64,000 nucleotides of DNA. It comes from Salinicoccus sesuvii. Its GTDB lineage: Bacteria; Bacillota; Bacilli; Staphylococcales; Salinicoccaceae. This document shows, in pieces, positions 42,344 to 52,110 of the stretch (its first letter is position 1; the number at the start of each line of letters is the position of its first letter). Made by a program: the position numbers and the translations under genes. The stretch covers positions 310,001-374,000 of the forward strand of contig NZ_JBHRWV010000007.1 of assembly GCF_042648145.1 (NCBI RefSeq), in the 5' to 3' direction. The notes under the pieces were generated by a model, which did no database searches, had not been told where the DNA came from, and worked only from the letters and a program-made list of their open reading frames with translations.

Positions 42344-42401
42344 CTTGGAACCTTGAATTTAATTAAGCAAGTAGGCGTATTCATTGAAGAGGCATTTACT
42401 T

Positions 42402-42440
42402 AAAAATAGAACTACCGAATAAACGGCAGTTCTATTTTTT
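42402..42440 (+). terminator. Terminator of the small membrane gene
   Basis: Stem AAAAATAGAACT-CCG paired with CGG-AGTTCTATTTTT; T-run on the plus strand. Confidence 0.85.
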
Positions 42441-42472
42441 ATACATCAAAATCAAGTTCGTTGAACTATTTT

Positions 42473-42499
42473 AAAAAGACTCTAGATTCCCTAGAGTCT
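42473..42499 (-). terminator. ynbB terminator overlapping the stop codon
   Basis: Arms AGACTCTAG and CTAGAGTCT with a five-base loop and five T on the minus strand. The hairpin starts inside the TAG of ynbB. Confidence 0.85.
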
Positions 42500-43748
42500 A
42501 TAATGTGATCATTTTCTTTTCGACCATTTCACCAAGTGCCGTAGTGAGCGCATAGACAACATGTTCAAAAACAAGACCACCCTGAACAAATACGGTATAA
42601 GGACGGCGGATGGGGCCGTCTGCACTGAGCTCGAGCGATGCCCCCTGTATGAATGTACCTGCGGCCATGATAACAGGATTCTCGTAGCCTGGAATATCGC
42701 TAGGGACAGGTAGGAACTGCGAGTTGACCGGTGATGCTTTTTGGATCATTTGGGTGAACGTGACCATCTCTTCCTCCGTGTTAAATGATACACTTTGAAT
42801 CAGATCAGTACGCTTTGCATCAGGTACAGGGTCCGTCTTTAGCCCTACCTTCGACAGCAAATGACTTGTCAGAACGGCGCCATTTAAGCTTTCCATAACG
42901 ACATGTGGTGCCATGAAGAAGCCCTGGTACATATCCTGCAAGGCATTCAAACTGGCCCCCATCTCCTTACCAATTCCGGGTACAGTCAGACGATAACTAA
43001 TGCGTGTAACAAGGTCCCTTCTTCCGGCGATATACCCGCCCATACGAGCTAAGCCCCCGCCCGGATTCTTAATGAGGCTCCCCGCAATGACATCCGCACC
43101 TACTTCGATAGGTTCCCTGGTCTCAACAAACTCGCCGTAGCAGTTGTCGACAAAGATAATAATATCAGGATGTTTGGCCTTTATTTTTTCAATCATCATC
43201 TGTATCTCATCGATTGTTAACGATTTCCGCATACTGTAGCCGCGTGAACGCTGGATTGCAATCATCTTAGTATTCGATGTAATGGTTGCCATGATTTGGG
43301 AAACATCAAATTGATCATCAACCAAATCGATGACCCTGTAGTTAACACCCTTTTCTGTTAAGCTGCCGATATCGTCAGTTGAGCGACCAATAACTTTATC
43401 AAGTGTATCGTACGGTGCACCACTGATATAGATGAGCTCGTCACCTTTTTCAAGCAAGGCGAGCAATACGAGACTAATAGCGTGAGTACCTGATATGATT
43501 TGGCTTCTGACAATCGCATCTTCGCTTCTAAATACAGAGCGATATATTTCTTCAAGTTTGTCACGACCAGTATCATCGTAGCCGTAGCCTGTAGTACCAG
43601 TGAAATCACTCTCCGCTACCCCATTATCATGAAAAGCTTTCATCACCTTGTTAAAATTTCTTTGTGCAATCTTCTTATTTTTTCTCATAATCGGCTCAAT
43701 TGCGTCGATGGATGCTTCCACCATCGTTTCTATCTTTTTATGTTCCAA
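42498..43748 (-). CDS. ynbB: YnbB-like PLP-dependent protein (methionine gamma-lyase family)
   Basis: 416-residue fold-type I pyridoxal-phosphate protein of the aluminium-resistance/YnbB group. Family marks: GYGYDDTGRDKLEEIYRSVF, SQIISGTHAI for cofactor phosphate binding, VDNCYGEF, and the Schiff-base lysine in GSLIKNPGGGLARMGGYIAG near residue 235. Reaction in the cell is unproven for this group. Start ATG follows the end of hflX by four bases, the staphylococcal order; glnR-glnA, which come next in staphylococci, are absent here. Confidence 0.92.
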   Translation of the reverse strand: MEHKKIETMVEASIDAIEPIMRKNKKIAQRNFNKVMKAFHDNGVAESDFTGTTGYGYDDTGRDKLEEIYRSVFRSEDAIVRSQIISGTHAISLVLLALLEKGDELIYISGAPYDTLDKVIGRSTDDIGSLTEKGVNYRVIDLVDDQFDVSQIMATITSNTKMIAIQRSRGYSMRKSLTIDEIQMMIEKIKAKHPDIIIFVDNCYGEFVETREPIEVGADVIAGSLIKNPGGGLARMGGYIAGRRDLVTRISYRLTVPGIGKEMGASLNALQDMYQGFFMAPHVVMESLNGAVLTSHLLSKVGLKTDPVPDAKRTDLIQSVSFNTEEEMVTFTQMIQKASPVNSQFLPVPSDIPGYENPVIMAAGTFIQGASLELSADGPIRRPYTVFVQGGLVFEHVVYALTTALGEMVEKKMITL

Positions 43749-43752
43749 GCAG

Positions 43753-44991
43753 TTAGTCCTCGTTTCCTTCTATAATTCTATGACTCCAAGCCCCGGGTGG
43801 CTCATAGCCGCTCAGGGTATATGCCTCTGATCTCTCGTCTAAGACTTGTTCATCTACAATTGTATATCGCTTCAAGTCGTATATCTTCTGAGGTTCTGAG
43901 AGCGGCAATATAGCTTCGTACTTCTCCATATGGGTCTTCATGAAGTCTTCAAGTGTGCGTAGAATTTCAATAGGGGGCATTGAAGTGTTCACATGGGCAT
44001 TCGGCTCGCTCGGCGTATAGTGTACTGTATTATCAAGATCCGTCTTATTGAAGAACACGATGGACGGGATATGTTCCATATCGAGCTGTTTCATTAGATT
44101 TCTGACTGTATCATAATGCGTCTCCAGATTCTCCGAGCTGTTATCGATGACATGGATCAGAAAATCACTATCCGCGGCTTCCTCCAGTGTGGATTTAAAA
44201 CTCTCAACGAGAGTCGTCGGCAAGTTTTGAATGAACCCGACGGTATCAGATAAGATACATTCAAAACCAGAAGGGAGTGTAATCTGGCGGGTTTTCGGGT
44301 CCAATGTAGCAAAGAGCGCATTCTGCTCATAGGTATCACTTTTCGCCATGGCATTGAAGAGAGATGATTTACCCGCATTGGTATAACCGATAAGCGACAC
44401 TTTGACCACTTGGTTTCTATTACGTTTCTCACGGTACCGCTCGCGGTGCGACTCTACAACTTGAAGTTGTTTCCTGATTTCTTTGATTCGCTGATTGATA
44501 TGTCGCCTGTCTGTTTCAAGCTTTGTCTCACCAGGGCCTCTCGTACCGATACCTGCACCAAGGCGTGATAGATTGATACCCTGACCTTTCAATCTCGGCA
44601 CAAGATACTGTAACTGTGCCAGTTCGACCTGCAGCTGTCCTGCTTTAGACATGGCTCTTAGGCTGAAAATATCTAAAATAACTTGCGTGCGGTCGATGAC
44701 CTTGGTGTCCATAATAGCCTCTATCGAACGGTTCTGACTAGCAGTGATTTCGTCGTTGACGATCGTATAATCGATCTCCTCATCCTCATCATATGACTCA
44801 CGAACTTCCGACAGGAAGCCAGTACCGGCATAAGATCTCGGATCCACCGATGATCGATTTTGTACATGGACACCAATAATTTCTATATCCACCGATTCCG
44901 CTAGGCTTTTAAGTTCCTCTAGCTCAGACTGGACATCTTTCCTTTTTGGTGTATTTACTGAAATAATGACGCCTTTATATTTTTTTGTCAT
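43753..44991 (-). CDS. hflX: Ribosome-associated GTPase HflX
   Basis: Splits stalled ribosomes under stress using GTP. 412 residues from MTKKYKGVI behind AGGAGG. N-terminal HflX domain with EIDYTIVNDEITASQNRSIEAIMDTKVIDRTQ, the hinge SRLGAGIGTRGPGETKLETDRR, then the G domain with G1 GYTNAGKSS near 205, G3 DTVGFI, G4 FNKTD, and a short C-terminal domain. Starts away from gpx; probably co-transcribed with ynbB. Confidence 0.96.
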   Translation of the reverse strand: MTKKYKGVIISVNTPKRKDVQSELEELKSLAESVDIEIIGVHVQNRSSVDPRSYAGTGFLSEVRESYDEDEEIDYTIVNDEITASQNRSIEAIMDTKVIDRTQVILDIFSLRAMSKAGQLQVELAQLQYLVPRLKGQGINLSRLGAGIGTRGPGETKLETDRRHINQRIKEIRKQLQVVESHRERYREKRNRNQVVKVSLIGYTNAGKSSLFNAMAKSDTYEQNALFATLDPKTRQITLPSGFECILSDTVGFIQNLPTTLVESFKSTLEEAADSDFLIHVIDNSSENLETHYDTVRNLMKQLDMEHIPSIVFFNKTDLDNTVHYTPSEPNAHVNTSMPPIEILRTLEDFMKTHMEKYEAILPLSEPQKIYDLKRYTIVDEQVLDERSEAYTLSGYEPPGAWSHRIIEGNED

Positions 44992-45125
44992 TGTGTACCT
45001 CCTCGGCTGCTTTAACATTCCTTACCCGTTTTGTTAATCGATTATTGTTTTCGTGTTTAGCTGACCTGGATTATGTCTAAAGTAGCATATATTCCATTTA
45101 ACTTTGTAGAAAGGAGCCTAAAATC

Positions 45126-45611
45126 ATGAAGACACACCTGTACGACTTGAAAGTTCAAGATGCCACTGGCAAGACGATTGATATGAAAGATTTTAAAGGC
45201 AAAGGCATACTTATAATAAATACCGCAAGTGAATGTACACTTTGCAATCAATTATCCGAACTTGAGTTCCTCTATCAAAAATATAAGGATGAGGGATTTG
45301 TAGTACTCGTATTTCCTTCCGATGACTTCATGAACATGGAACCACTCGATGCTTCCGAAGCAGAGTTCCACTACAACAAAGAGTATGGCGTAACCTTTCC
45401 CGTGATGGAGAAGGTGAATGTTAAAGGTACCGACACCCATACGCTATTCAGACATCTGACCGAAAGTAAGAATGGTTTGCTTACTAGTGCGGTAAAATGG
45501 AACTTTACAAAGTTCCTGATTTCAAGAGAAGGCAAGATAATTAAACGCTATCCACCTCAAAAATCGCCACTTTCAATAGAGTATGATATCGCTCAAGTAC
45601 TGAGAGGCTAA
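45126..45611 (+). CDS. Glutathione-peroxidase-like thiol peroxidase, divergent
   Basis: 161 residues, thioredoxin fold. The peroxidatic Cys37 sits in NTASECTLC, where classic members have NxASKCGFTPQ. The conserved catalytic Gln motif (FPxNQFGxQEP) is replaced by FPSDDFMNMEP, while the WNF triad residues near 135 remain in VKWNFTKFL. Cys40 creates a CxxC pair not usual in the family. Enzyme mechanism may therefore differ, with an internal disulfide to Cys40. ATG behind AAAGGAG. Sits between hflX and hfq as in staphylococci (bsaA/gpx), but on the opposite strand. Confidence 0.82.
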   Translation: MKTHLYDLKVQDATGKTIDMKDFKGKGILIINTASECTLCNQLSELEFLYQKYKDEGFVVLVFPSDDFMNMEPLDASEAEFHYNKEYGVTFPVMEKVNVKGTDTHTLFRHLTESKNGLLTSAVKWNFTKFLISREGKIIKRYPPQKSPLSIEYDIAQVLRG

Positions 45612-45641
45612 AAAAGCATCCCACCTAATGGGATGCTTTTT
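45610..45641. terminator. Bidirectional terminator
   Basis: Arms AAAAAGCATCCCA and TGGGATGCTTTTT with a five-base loop; between gpx-like gene and the convergent hfq. Confidence 0.9.
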
Positions 45642-45642
45642 C

Positions 45643-45837
45643 CTATTTAGTGAAAGTGCTGATGGCATGCTTATAGATCAGTTGATCCTTGCCTCCTGAA
45701 TGCAGCTGTATAACGAACCGGTCAAAATCTATGACAGTCCCCCGCATCTGAAATCCATTTACAAGAAATACGGTCACTTCGGCTTTTGACTCCTTGAATT
45801 CACTGAGAAACTTCTCCTGCAGATCACCATTAGTCAT
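45643..45837 (-). CDS. hfq: RNA-binding protein Hfq
   Basis: 64-residue Sm-fold hexamer subunit that aids small-RNA pairing. Sm1 is VTVFLVNGFQMRGTVIDFDRFVIQL and Sm2 is YKHAISTF, with the RNA-binding Gln and Phe positions present. Start MTNGDLQEKFL, overlapping the miaA end by eight bases, the normal miaA-hfq coupling. The C-terminal tail is almost absent, as in other Bacillota. The upstream extension of the frame lies in miaA and is rejected. Confidence 0.95.
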   Translation of the reverse strand: MTNGDLQEKFLSEFKESKAEVTVFLVNGFQMRGTVIDFDRFVIQLHSGGKDQLIYKHAISTFTK

Positions 45838-46771
45838 TTTTCTTTCTCTCCTTCGTGTGTAGGAATTGATATATATCTTCAAATATACTATCCGTATTCA
45901 CTGAATCAAGATCGTACCAACTCACGGGAAGCTGATTCCTAAAGAAGGTCAGTTGCCGTTTGGCATATTGCCGGGTGTGTTGCTTAATGGTTTCTTTAAC
46001 ATCATTCAGGGAGACGTGACCTTCGAAGTATGGTATGAACTCCTTATAGCCGATGGCTGCGCCTGCTGTTTTTGATAGAGGTCTGTGTTGCACGAGGGCA
46101 CGCACTTCTTCTTCAAGCCCCATCTCGAACATCTTTTCGACACGGTTGTTGATGCTCTCATGAATCAATTTCCTATCCCGTGTCAACCCTATAATAAATG
46201 TATCATATTTCATCTCATCTGTGTAGCCGGGGCCTTCTCTGCTGCTGATCCTGTTGCTCAGCTCGTGTTTAACCAAAGCACGGATGACACGTCTGCGGTT
46301 ATTTTGATGTATCTCGCCGGCAAGTTTCGGATCAACGTTCTTCAGCCGGTTGTGTAGGATGGTCGATCCGAGTGCGTCAAGACGTTCCGTCAATGCACGT
46401 TTCTCAGCATCGTCCTCATCGTTGAATTCGTAGCCGTAGATAAGGGCACGGATATAGTGACCGGTTCCACCAACGATAAATGGCACATCCCCGGCTTCGT
46501 GGAATTCGTCGATGATTTCATCTACGTGCTTTTGGAAATCATGTACCGAGAAAGCTGAATCCGGCGGCATGACATCGATCATATAGTGCTGGACACCATT
46601 CATCTCAGCTTCTGTGATTTTTCCTGTACCGATATCCATTCCCTGATACACTTGCATCGAGTCCCCGCTTATAATCTCTAAGTTGAACCGTCTCGCAATT
46701 TCAACACCGAGTGCAGACTTGCCGATTGCGGTGGGTCCGACCAATATAAGCAACTTCTTCTTTTCAGACAT
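45830..46771 (-). CDS. miaA: tRNA dimethylallyltransferase
   Basis: Adds the isopentenyl group to A37 of UNN-reading tRNAs. 313 residues. P-loop GPTAIGKSALG near residue 11, ISGDSMQVYQGMDIGTGK near 35, GGTGHYIRALIYG near 100 and the DxR-type HEN/QNNRRRVIRAL motif near 160. Starts eight bases before the end of the hydrolase gene. The next enzyme of this pathway, MiaB, is usually encoded nearby and is not found in this window. Confidence 0.97.
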   Translation of the reverse strand: MSEKKKLLILVGPTAIGKSALGVEIARRFNLEIISGDSMQVYQGMDIGTGKITEAEMNGVQHYMIDVMPPDSAFSVHDFQKHVDEIIDEFHEAGDVPFIVGGTGHYIRALIYGYEFNDEDDAEKRALTERLDALGSTILHNRLKNVDPKLAGEIHQNNRRRVIRALVKHELSNRISSREGPGYTDEMKYDTFIIGLTRDRKLIHESINNRVEKMFEMGLEEEVRALVQHRPLSKTAGAAIGYKEFIPYFEGHVSLNDVKETIKQHTRQYAKRQLTFFRNQLPVSWYDLDSVNTDSIFEDIYQFLHTKERKKND

Positions 46772-47639
46772 GTCTCATCACCCACTCCATAAGCCTGTTG
46801 TAAACTTGTTCACGATTTTTTTCAAAAAGCACTTCGTGTCGGCTCTTATCATAAAGCTGTACAGTGACACTGCCAGCATAATGACGATAAGTACGCGCCA
46901 GATTACGTATATCTCTGCCCTTACTTGAGAAGGGATCTTCCTTACCACCGATAAATAAAATGGGTACATTGGCATCCAGTTCTTTCAAGTTACGCTTTTT
47001 CTGGCTATCTTGTATATTTCGTACAACTTCTGACAAAGCACGGTTGCTCATCAAGCAGCCGCAAAGAGCGTCACTGTTGTAGCGTGCCACTTTCACTGCA
47101 TCTTCAGACAGCCATCGGTTCTTTTGTGTGCCCGGAAACGATTTGTCATATCCAGCAAATGCAAGGCGGTTAATCACTTTAGACTTTGTTCTTGGTGCTA
47201 CATCTGCAAGTGACCGTAGCATCTTGGTGGATAACCGGTCAGAAAAAGTGTCCTTGCTACCTGTGCCGACGATGATACCACCATCATATACTCTACGCTC
47301 AAGCAGACGACGGGCAACGATGGATCCCATCGAATGTCCTAAAATGAACTTCGGCAAATCCTTTGGAATGACTGTTGAAACTGCCAGAGCATCTTCAATC
47401 AGTAGGTTGAAACTCTCAAAATGACCCAGATCTTGAGCATCCATCCCATGCCCGCGATGATCATGCATGATGACCATACAGTCGTTCATGGCAAACCATG
47501 TCATCATTTCACTGTAGCGCTCCATGTGCTCCGCCATACCATGGAGGAGTTGGATTGCACATACGGGGTGATCCGGAGAAAAGATTCTGGTTTTAATATG
47601 TCGGCCTTGATTGTATACCATCTCTTCACTAATCTTCAT
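46764..47639 (-). CDS. Alpha/beta hydrolase, lysophospholipase/monoglyceride-lipase type
   Basis: 291 residues from MKISEEMVYNQG behind AGGAGGGG; a longer frame into mutL lacks a site. Oxyanion loop LLHGMAEHMERY near residue 31, HDHRGHG near 59, the nucleophile elbow LGHSMGS with Ser103, an Asp in GGKEDPFS near 235, and the catalytic His in YDKSRHEVLFE near 265 give a full triad. This is the serine aminopeptidase S33/PldB-like family. Lies between mutL and miaA on one strand, as in staphylococci except that glycerol genes (glpPFKD) are absent between. Confidence 0.9.
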   Translation of the reverse strand: MKISEEMVYNQGRHIKTRIFSPDHPVCAIQLLHGMAEHMERYSEMMTWFAMNDCMVIMHDHRGHGMDAQDLGHFESFNLLIEDALAVSTVIPKDLPKFILGHSMGSIVARRLLERRVYDGGIIVGTGSKDTFSDRLSTKMLRSLADVAPRTKSKVINRLAFAGYDKSFPGTQKNRWLSEDAVKVARYNSDALCGCLMSNRALSEVVRNIQDSQKKRNLKELDANVPILFIGGKEDPFSSKGRDIRNLARTYRHYAGSVTVQLYDKSRHEVLFEKNREQVYNRLMEWVMRHV

Positions 47640-47650
47640 CTTTACCCCTC

Positions 47651-49537
47651 CTACTTCATTATGCGGTTGAACATGCGCTCGATTTCGTAGGTGCTCATAT
47701 GAATGATGACCGGACGCCCATGCGGACACGTGTATGGCGAGTGACAGGCCCTGAGTGATTCGAGCAGCGCTTCAATTTGCACTCTGTCGAGATAGTGATT
47801 GGCTTTAATCGATTGTTTACAACTCATCATGATGGCCATCTCCTCTTTATATTGGTTTACGGAGAAGTCAGGTCTTGAAGAAACGAATTCAATCAGTTCA
47901 CCAATATCCCTTTCCGGATGCTTGTCATCAATCCAGTTCGGATAGGCGGTGACAGCGTATTGTCTGATGCCACTTTTTTCGATATTAAAACCAAGTGATT
48001 GAAGGCGTTTTAGCCGATCATCTATTTCTATTATATCATTCATCGGGAATTCGAAAGTATACGGGATTAACAACGGCACACCGTCCGTCTTTCCTATGGT
48101 GATGTTCTCCGCATAGTATTCATACTTGATGCGTTCTTGAGCTGCATGCTGATCCATCATATACATGCCTGTGTCGTTCTGTAGGATGATGTAGGTGCCG
48201 TGAAGCTGACCCACAATTTCAAGATACGGCAGTTTCTCTTTCTCAATGGATGACCCAGTCGTTGTGGAAGTAGTGTCTGTGGTCTCTGTATTTTTCACTC
48301 GCGTTTGGTCAGGCACCGTGCGTTGTACAGTCTGTTTTGATTTCACCTTTGTTTCATTCAGCACCGTTTTCTTTGGTACAACCTTGTACTCCGCTGACGG
48401 TTTTCTGAAATCAGGCGTTGCAGGCTGTTGCCAATCTGTCTCAGGTTTCTCTGGTACATTATCATCTCGTGTCTCACGAGAAAAATCTAGAGTACCCTGT
48501 GTGACCTGCTGTTTTGGTACTGAGGATTTTTTGGCGACATCCGGTATGAGCATTTCACCTTTCATATGCGAACGCACAGTTTTCTCGAGCAATTGGTTCA
48601 GCTCCCGCTCTTTTGAAAAGCGGACTTCGGTTTTAGCCGGATGTACGTTAACATCAACAAGCTTTGGATCCATCGTAATATCAATTACCGCGATCGGATA
48701 CTTATCTTTTGGCAACAATGTATGATAGCCGTTGATGATCGATTGAGAAAGTTTGAAACTCCGGATGAACCGGCGATTGATGGAAATATTGAGATAGTTC
48801 CGGTTACTGCGGTTGATCTCTGGGCGGATAAGGAAACCTTGTATACGAAAATCGGCATCCTCCGCCTCAAATGCCACAGCATGTCTTGCGATATTCAGCC
48901 CATAAATATCACTGATGACTTCCTTGAGATTACCGTTGCCTTTGGTCATAACCTTTTCGCTATGATCCAGTATGAGACGGAAGCTGATATTGGGATAAGC
49001 CAGCGCCATGCGCTGAATGACATCAATGATTTTTCCGCTCTCCGTACGCATCGAACGCATGTACTTGAGTCTCGCTGGTGTATTGTAGAAGAGTTCTGTA
49101 ATCGTAATATCCGTTCCCTTACGTTCTTTACCGGGCGTCTGTTCCATCAGTTTACCGCCTTCAAACCGAATGAATACTGGATTGCCTTCCATATGATTGG
49201 TTTCCACGGTTACCTTCGCTACAGCACCGATACTTGCGAGTGCCTCTCCACGAAATCCGAGGGAACGAATTTGAAACAGATCATAGTCCGTACCGATTTT
49301 ACTTGTCGCGTGTCTTTGAAATAGCAGTGGACCGTCCGTATGATGGATGCCATCTCCGTTGTCCACAATCCGTATTTGCTTCATTCCCGATTCTTCAATG
49401 AACACTTCAACTTGCGAAGCATTGGCATCGATGGAATTTTCCACTAGTTCCTTGACTACAGAGCTTGGCCGTTCAACAACTTCCCCGGCAGCTATCTTAT
49501 TCTGTATTGCACTATCCAATACTTTTATTGAACCCAT
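47651..49537 (-). CDS. mutL: DNA mismatch repair protein MutL
   Basis: ATPase and nicking endonuclease of mismatch repair. 628 residues. GHKL ATPase motifs: IAAGEVVERPSSVVKELVENSIDA near 13-36, DNGDGI near 58, TSKIGTDYDLFQIRSLGFRGEALASI near 75-105. A Thr/Lys/Pro-rich linker runs from about 330 to 430. The C-terminal endonuclease carries the metal motif DQHAAQERIKYE near 455 and CPHGRP near 600. Starts right after the mutS stop with a GAAGG site inside the mutS end. Confidence 0.97.
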   Translation of the reverse strand: MGSIKVLDSAIQNKIAAGEVVERPSSVVKELVENSIDANASQVEVFIEESGMKQIRIVDNGDGIHHTDGPLLFQRHATSKIGTDYDLFQIRSLGFRGEALASIGAVAKVTVETNHMEGNPVFIRFEGGKLMEQTPGKERKGTDITITELFYNTPARLKYMRSMRTESGKIIDVIQRMALAYPNISFRLILDHSEKVMTKGNGNLKEVISDIYGLNIARHAVAFEAEDADFRIQGFLIRPEINRSNRNYLNISINRRFIRSFKLSQSIINGYHTLLPKDKYPIAVIDITMDPKLVDVNVHPAKTEVRFSKERELNQLLEKTVRSHMKGEMLIPDVAKKSSVPKQQVTQGTLDFSRETRDDNVPEKPETDWQQPATPDFRKPSAEYKVVPKKTVLNETKVKSKQTVQRTVPDQTRVKNTETTDTTSTTTGSSIEKEKLPYLEIVGQLHGTYIILQNDTGMYMMDQHAAQERIKYEYYAENITIGKTDGVPLLIPYTFEFPMNDIIEIDDRLKRLQSLGFNIEKSGIRQYAVTAYPNWIDDKHPERDIGELIEFVSSRPDFSVNQYKEEMAIMMSCKQSIKANHYLDRVQIEALLESLRACHSPYTCPHGRPVIIHMSTYEIERMFNRIMK

Positions 49538-49541
49538 ATCA

Positions 49542-52061
49542 TCACTCGCCTTCAAGCTCGTTTTTAAGTTCCTGTAGTTTCATCATCGCATCAAGTGGTG
49601 TCATCTGGTTGATGTCGACAGCTTTGAGCATGTCGATAACCGGGTGCGATTCTTCACTCTCAGCCTCATCAAGCGGCAATGACAATTGTGTACTGCTCGG
49701 AACCTGTCTATTTTGTTCGAATCCTTGGAGCAGCTCATGCGCCCGTATTGTTACCTCTTCTGGCAATTCCGCAAGACGCGCTACATGTATACCGTAGCTC
49801 CGTTCCACCGGGCCCGGCTTCACCTTATGAAGAAAAATTAATTTTCCATCGTACTCGGTTGCCTTAACATGGACATTCTTTAAATGTTCTAGTTCATTTC
49901 CAAGCCGTGTCATCTCGTGGTAGTGGGTCGAAAACAGCGTCTTGGCACCGATATGATCATGGATGTACTCAAGCATCGACTGTGCGAGGGACAGTCCATC
50001 ATAAGTAGACGTCCCCCGACCAATCTCATCAAAGATCAGAAGGCTGTTTTTTGTCGCATGCTGCAGTGCTTCGTTTGCTTCCATCATTTCAATCATGAAT
50101 GTCGATTTACCACTTGCCAAGTCGTCACTCGCGCCAATACGGGTGAAAATTTGGTCAAAGATCGGCAATATCGCTGACTCTGCCGGAACATACATGCCCA
50201 TCTGCGCCATAATGCTGATTATTGCTGTCTGACGCATATACGTACTCTTACCAGACATGTTTGGACCTGTTATTAAATAGATGAACGTTTTCTCATCCAT
50301 GTCGAGTGCGTTCGGTACGTAGGTATTCTCCCCGATCACTTTTTCGACTACCGGGTGGCGTCCTGCCTTGATGGATAACGTATCCTCGCTGAACTCAGGA
50401 CGTACCAGACGGTACTCATTGGCTACAGTCGCAAATGAAATGAGACAGTCGAGCGAGCTGATGATATCAGCCGTTGTCTGCAGTCTTGGAATGAACTCTT
50501 CCATTTGCTCGCGCAGTTCGACAAAGAGGTCATATTCTAGGATGATGCTTTCATCCTGGGCACCGAGTAGCTTCGACTCCATTTCCTTAAGTTCTGGGGT
50601 GATGAAGCGCTCTGCGTTGGTCAGCGTCTGCTTGCGCTGGTACTCGAAGTGGTCGGCATCGAAATTTACAGCGTTGCCTTTTGAGATTTCAATATAGTAG
50701 CCGAACACCTTATTGAACCCGATCTTCATATTGCGGATGCCAGTCCGTTCCCGTTCTCCTTCGATATAGTCATTCAACCATATTCTGCCGTTGTTTGACA
50801 GGTAGCGGTATTCATCAAGCCGGCTGTTGTACCCTTCTTTGAAGATGCCCCCTTCGCGTATTGTCTTCGGGGGTGTATCGTCAAGGCTTGATTCAAGTAG
50901 TTGATGAACGTCACGGAGCGTGTCGAAATCTTTGAATAAAGGTGTCTCTCGCAGTCCGATCTCCAAAAGGATCGTTTCAATTGCTGGCAGCCCTGCAAGT
51001 GAATCCCGCATCTGAACCAGATCTTTGGCATCGATATTGCCGAAGCTAAGACGGCCGACAAGCCGCTCAATGTCGTAGACGTTATTGAGCAAGGTCTTGA
51101 TATCCTCTCTTTCAATGAAATTCTCGAGGAATAAAGCGACAACATCCTGCCGTTCAATGATAGCTTCCTTGCTGAGGAGCGGACGTTCAATCCATTTTCT
51201 TAGTTTACGCTTGCCCATCGGCGTCTCAGTTCGATTCATGTACCAAAATAGCGACCCTTTCGCTTTCCTGGTCTGAAGGCTCTCCAGCAACTCCAAGTTG
51301 GAAAGTGCAGCGTAATTGAGCTGCATAGTCTCCTTGATGCGATGTTTCGCGACTGTTCTAAAATGCTTCAGTTCCCTCATGTTGTGAGCTTGGATGTAGC
51401 TGATAAGAAGATCAAGTGCCTGCTTTTCCCCTTGAGTGACTGCCGGGTCATAGTCGAGTGGATGATGCGTATCATTCGTAAACACAGTATTTACTGGTGG
51501 ATCGGCATATAATTCCGATAAGATGTCTTGAATATTCTCCTCAATGACAATTTCTTTCGGGTCGATACGATCGATTTCACTTTTCAGCACCATCATGTCA
51601 TCCGTGCAGAAAGCCGATATTTCACCTGTAGAAATATCGGAATAGGCGGCATTGAAGAACCCCCCTTGTTCATCCAGTGAGAGGATATAGTTGCTGCGTC
51701 CATCATCCATACCGAAATCATCAATTAAAGTGCCTGGAGTAATGACCCGCACGACGCCTCTTTTGACCATTCCTTTCGTTTGCTTCGGATCTTCGAGCTG
51801 TTCACAGATGGCCACCTTATATCCTTGATCGATCAGTCGTTCGATATAGCCCTTAGCAGAATGATAGGGTACGCCGCACATCGGGATCGGATCCTTCTTT
51901 TTGTCTCTTGATGTCAATGTGATTTCGAGCAATTTGCTCGCAGTAATCGCATCGTCATAGAATAACTCGTAAAAGTCACCCATCCGGTAGAGAAGCAATA
52001 CATCGGGATGCTCCGCCTTTATATTCAGATACTGTTGCATCATTGGTGTTACTGTCGTCAT
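49542..52061 (-). CDS. mutS: DNA mismatch recognition protein MutS
   Basis: 839 residues. N-terminal mismatch-binding residues in YRMGDFYELFYDDA near 25 (the Phe-x-Glu clamp), connector, lever and clamp domains, then the ATPase with Walker A GPNMSGKSTYMRQTA near 600, Walker B LLIFDEIGRGTSTYDG near 672, and the sensor STHYHE near 705. The C-terminal QLSLPLDE is the beta-clamp binding motif. Followed directly by mutL. Confidence 0.98.
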   Translation of the reverse strand: MTTVTPMMQQYLNIKAEHPDVLLLYRMGDFYELFYDDAITASKLLEITLTSRDKKKDPIPMCGVPYHSAKGYIERLIDQGYKVAICEQLEDPKQTKGMVKRGVVRVITPGTLIDDFGMDDGRSNYILSLDEQGGFFNAAYSDISTGEISAFCTDDMMVLKSEIDRIDPKEIVIEENIQDILSELYADPPVNTVFTNDTHHPLDYDPAVTQGEKQALDLLISYIQAHNMRELKHFRTVAKHRIKETMQLNYAALSNLELLESLQTRKAKGSLFWYMNRTETPMGKRKLRKWIERPLLSKEAIIERQDVVALFLENFIEREDIKTLLNNVYDIERLVGRLSFGNIDAKDLVQMRDSLAGLPAIETILLEIGLRETPLFKDFDTLRDVHQLLESSLDDTPPKTIREGGIFKEGYNSRLDEYRYLSNNGRIWLNDYIEGERERTGIRNMKIGFNKVFGYYIEISKGNAVNFDADHFEYQRKQTLTNAERFITPELKEMESKLLGAQDESIILEYDLFVELREQMEEFIPRLQTTADIISSLDCLISFATVANEYRLVRPEFSEDTLSIKAGRHPVVEKVIGENTYVPNALDMDEKTFIYLITGPNMSGKSTYMRQTAIISIMAQMGMYVPAESAILPIFDQIFTRIGASDDLASGKSTFMIEMMEANEALQHATKNSLLIFDEIGRGTSTYDGLSLAQSMLEYIHDHIGAKTLFSTHYHEMTRLGNELEHLKNVHVKATEYDGKLIFLHKVKPGPVERSYGIHVARLAELPEEVTIRAHELLQGFEQNRQVPSSTQLSLPLDEAESEESHPVIDMLKAVDINQMTPLDAMMKLQELKNELEGE

Positions 52062-52110
52062 CTAAACACTTCCATTACTAAAATATAACTGCATTATATC
52101 ACGCGGCCGA

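Noticed and set aside
48641..49324. 227-residue open frame antisense to mutL
   Set aside because: Lies wholly inside mutL on the other strand, has no ribosome binding site or recognisable family, and arises from codon bias of the real gene.
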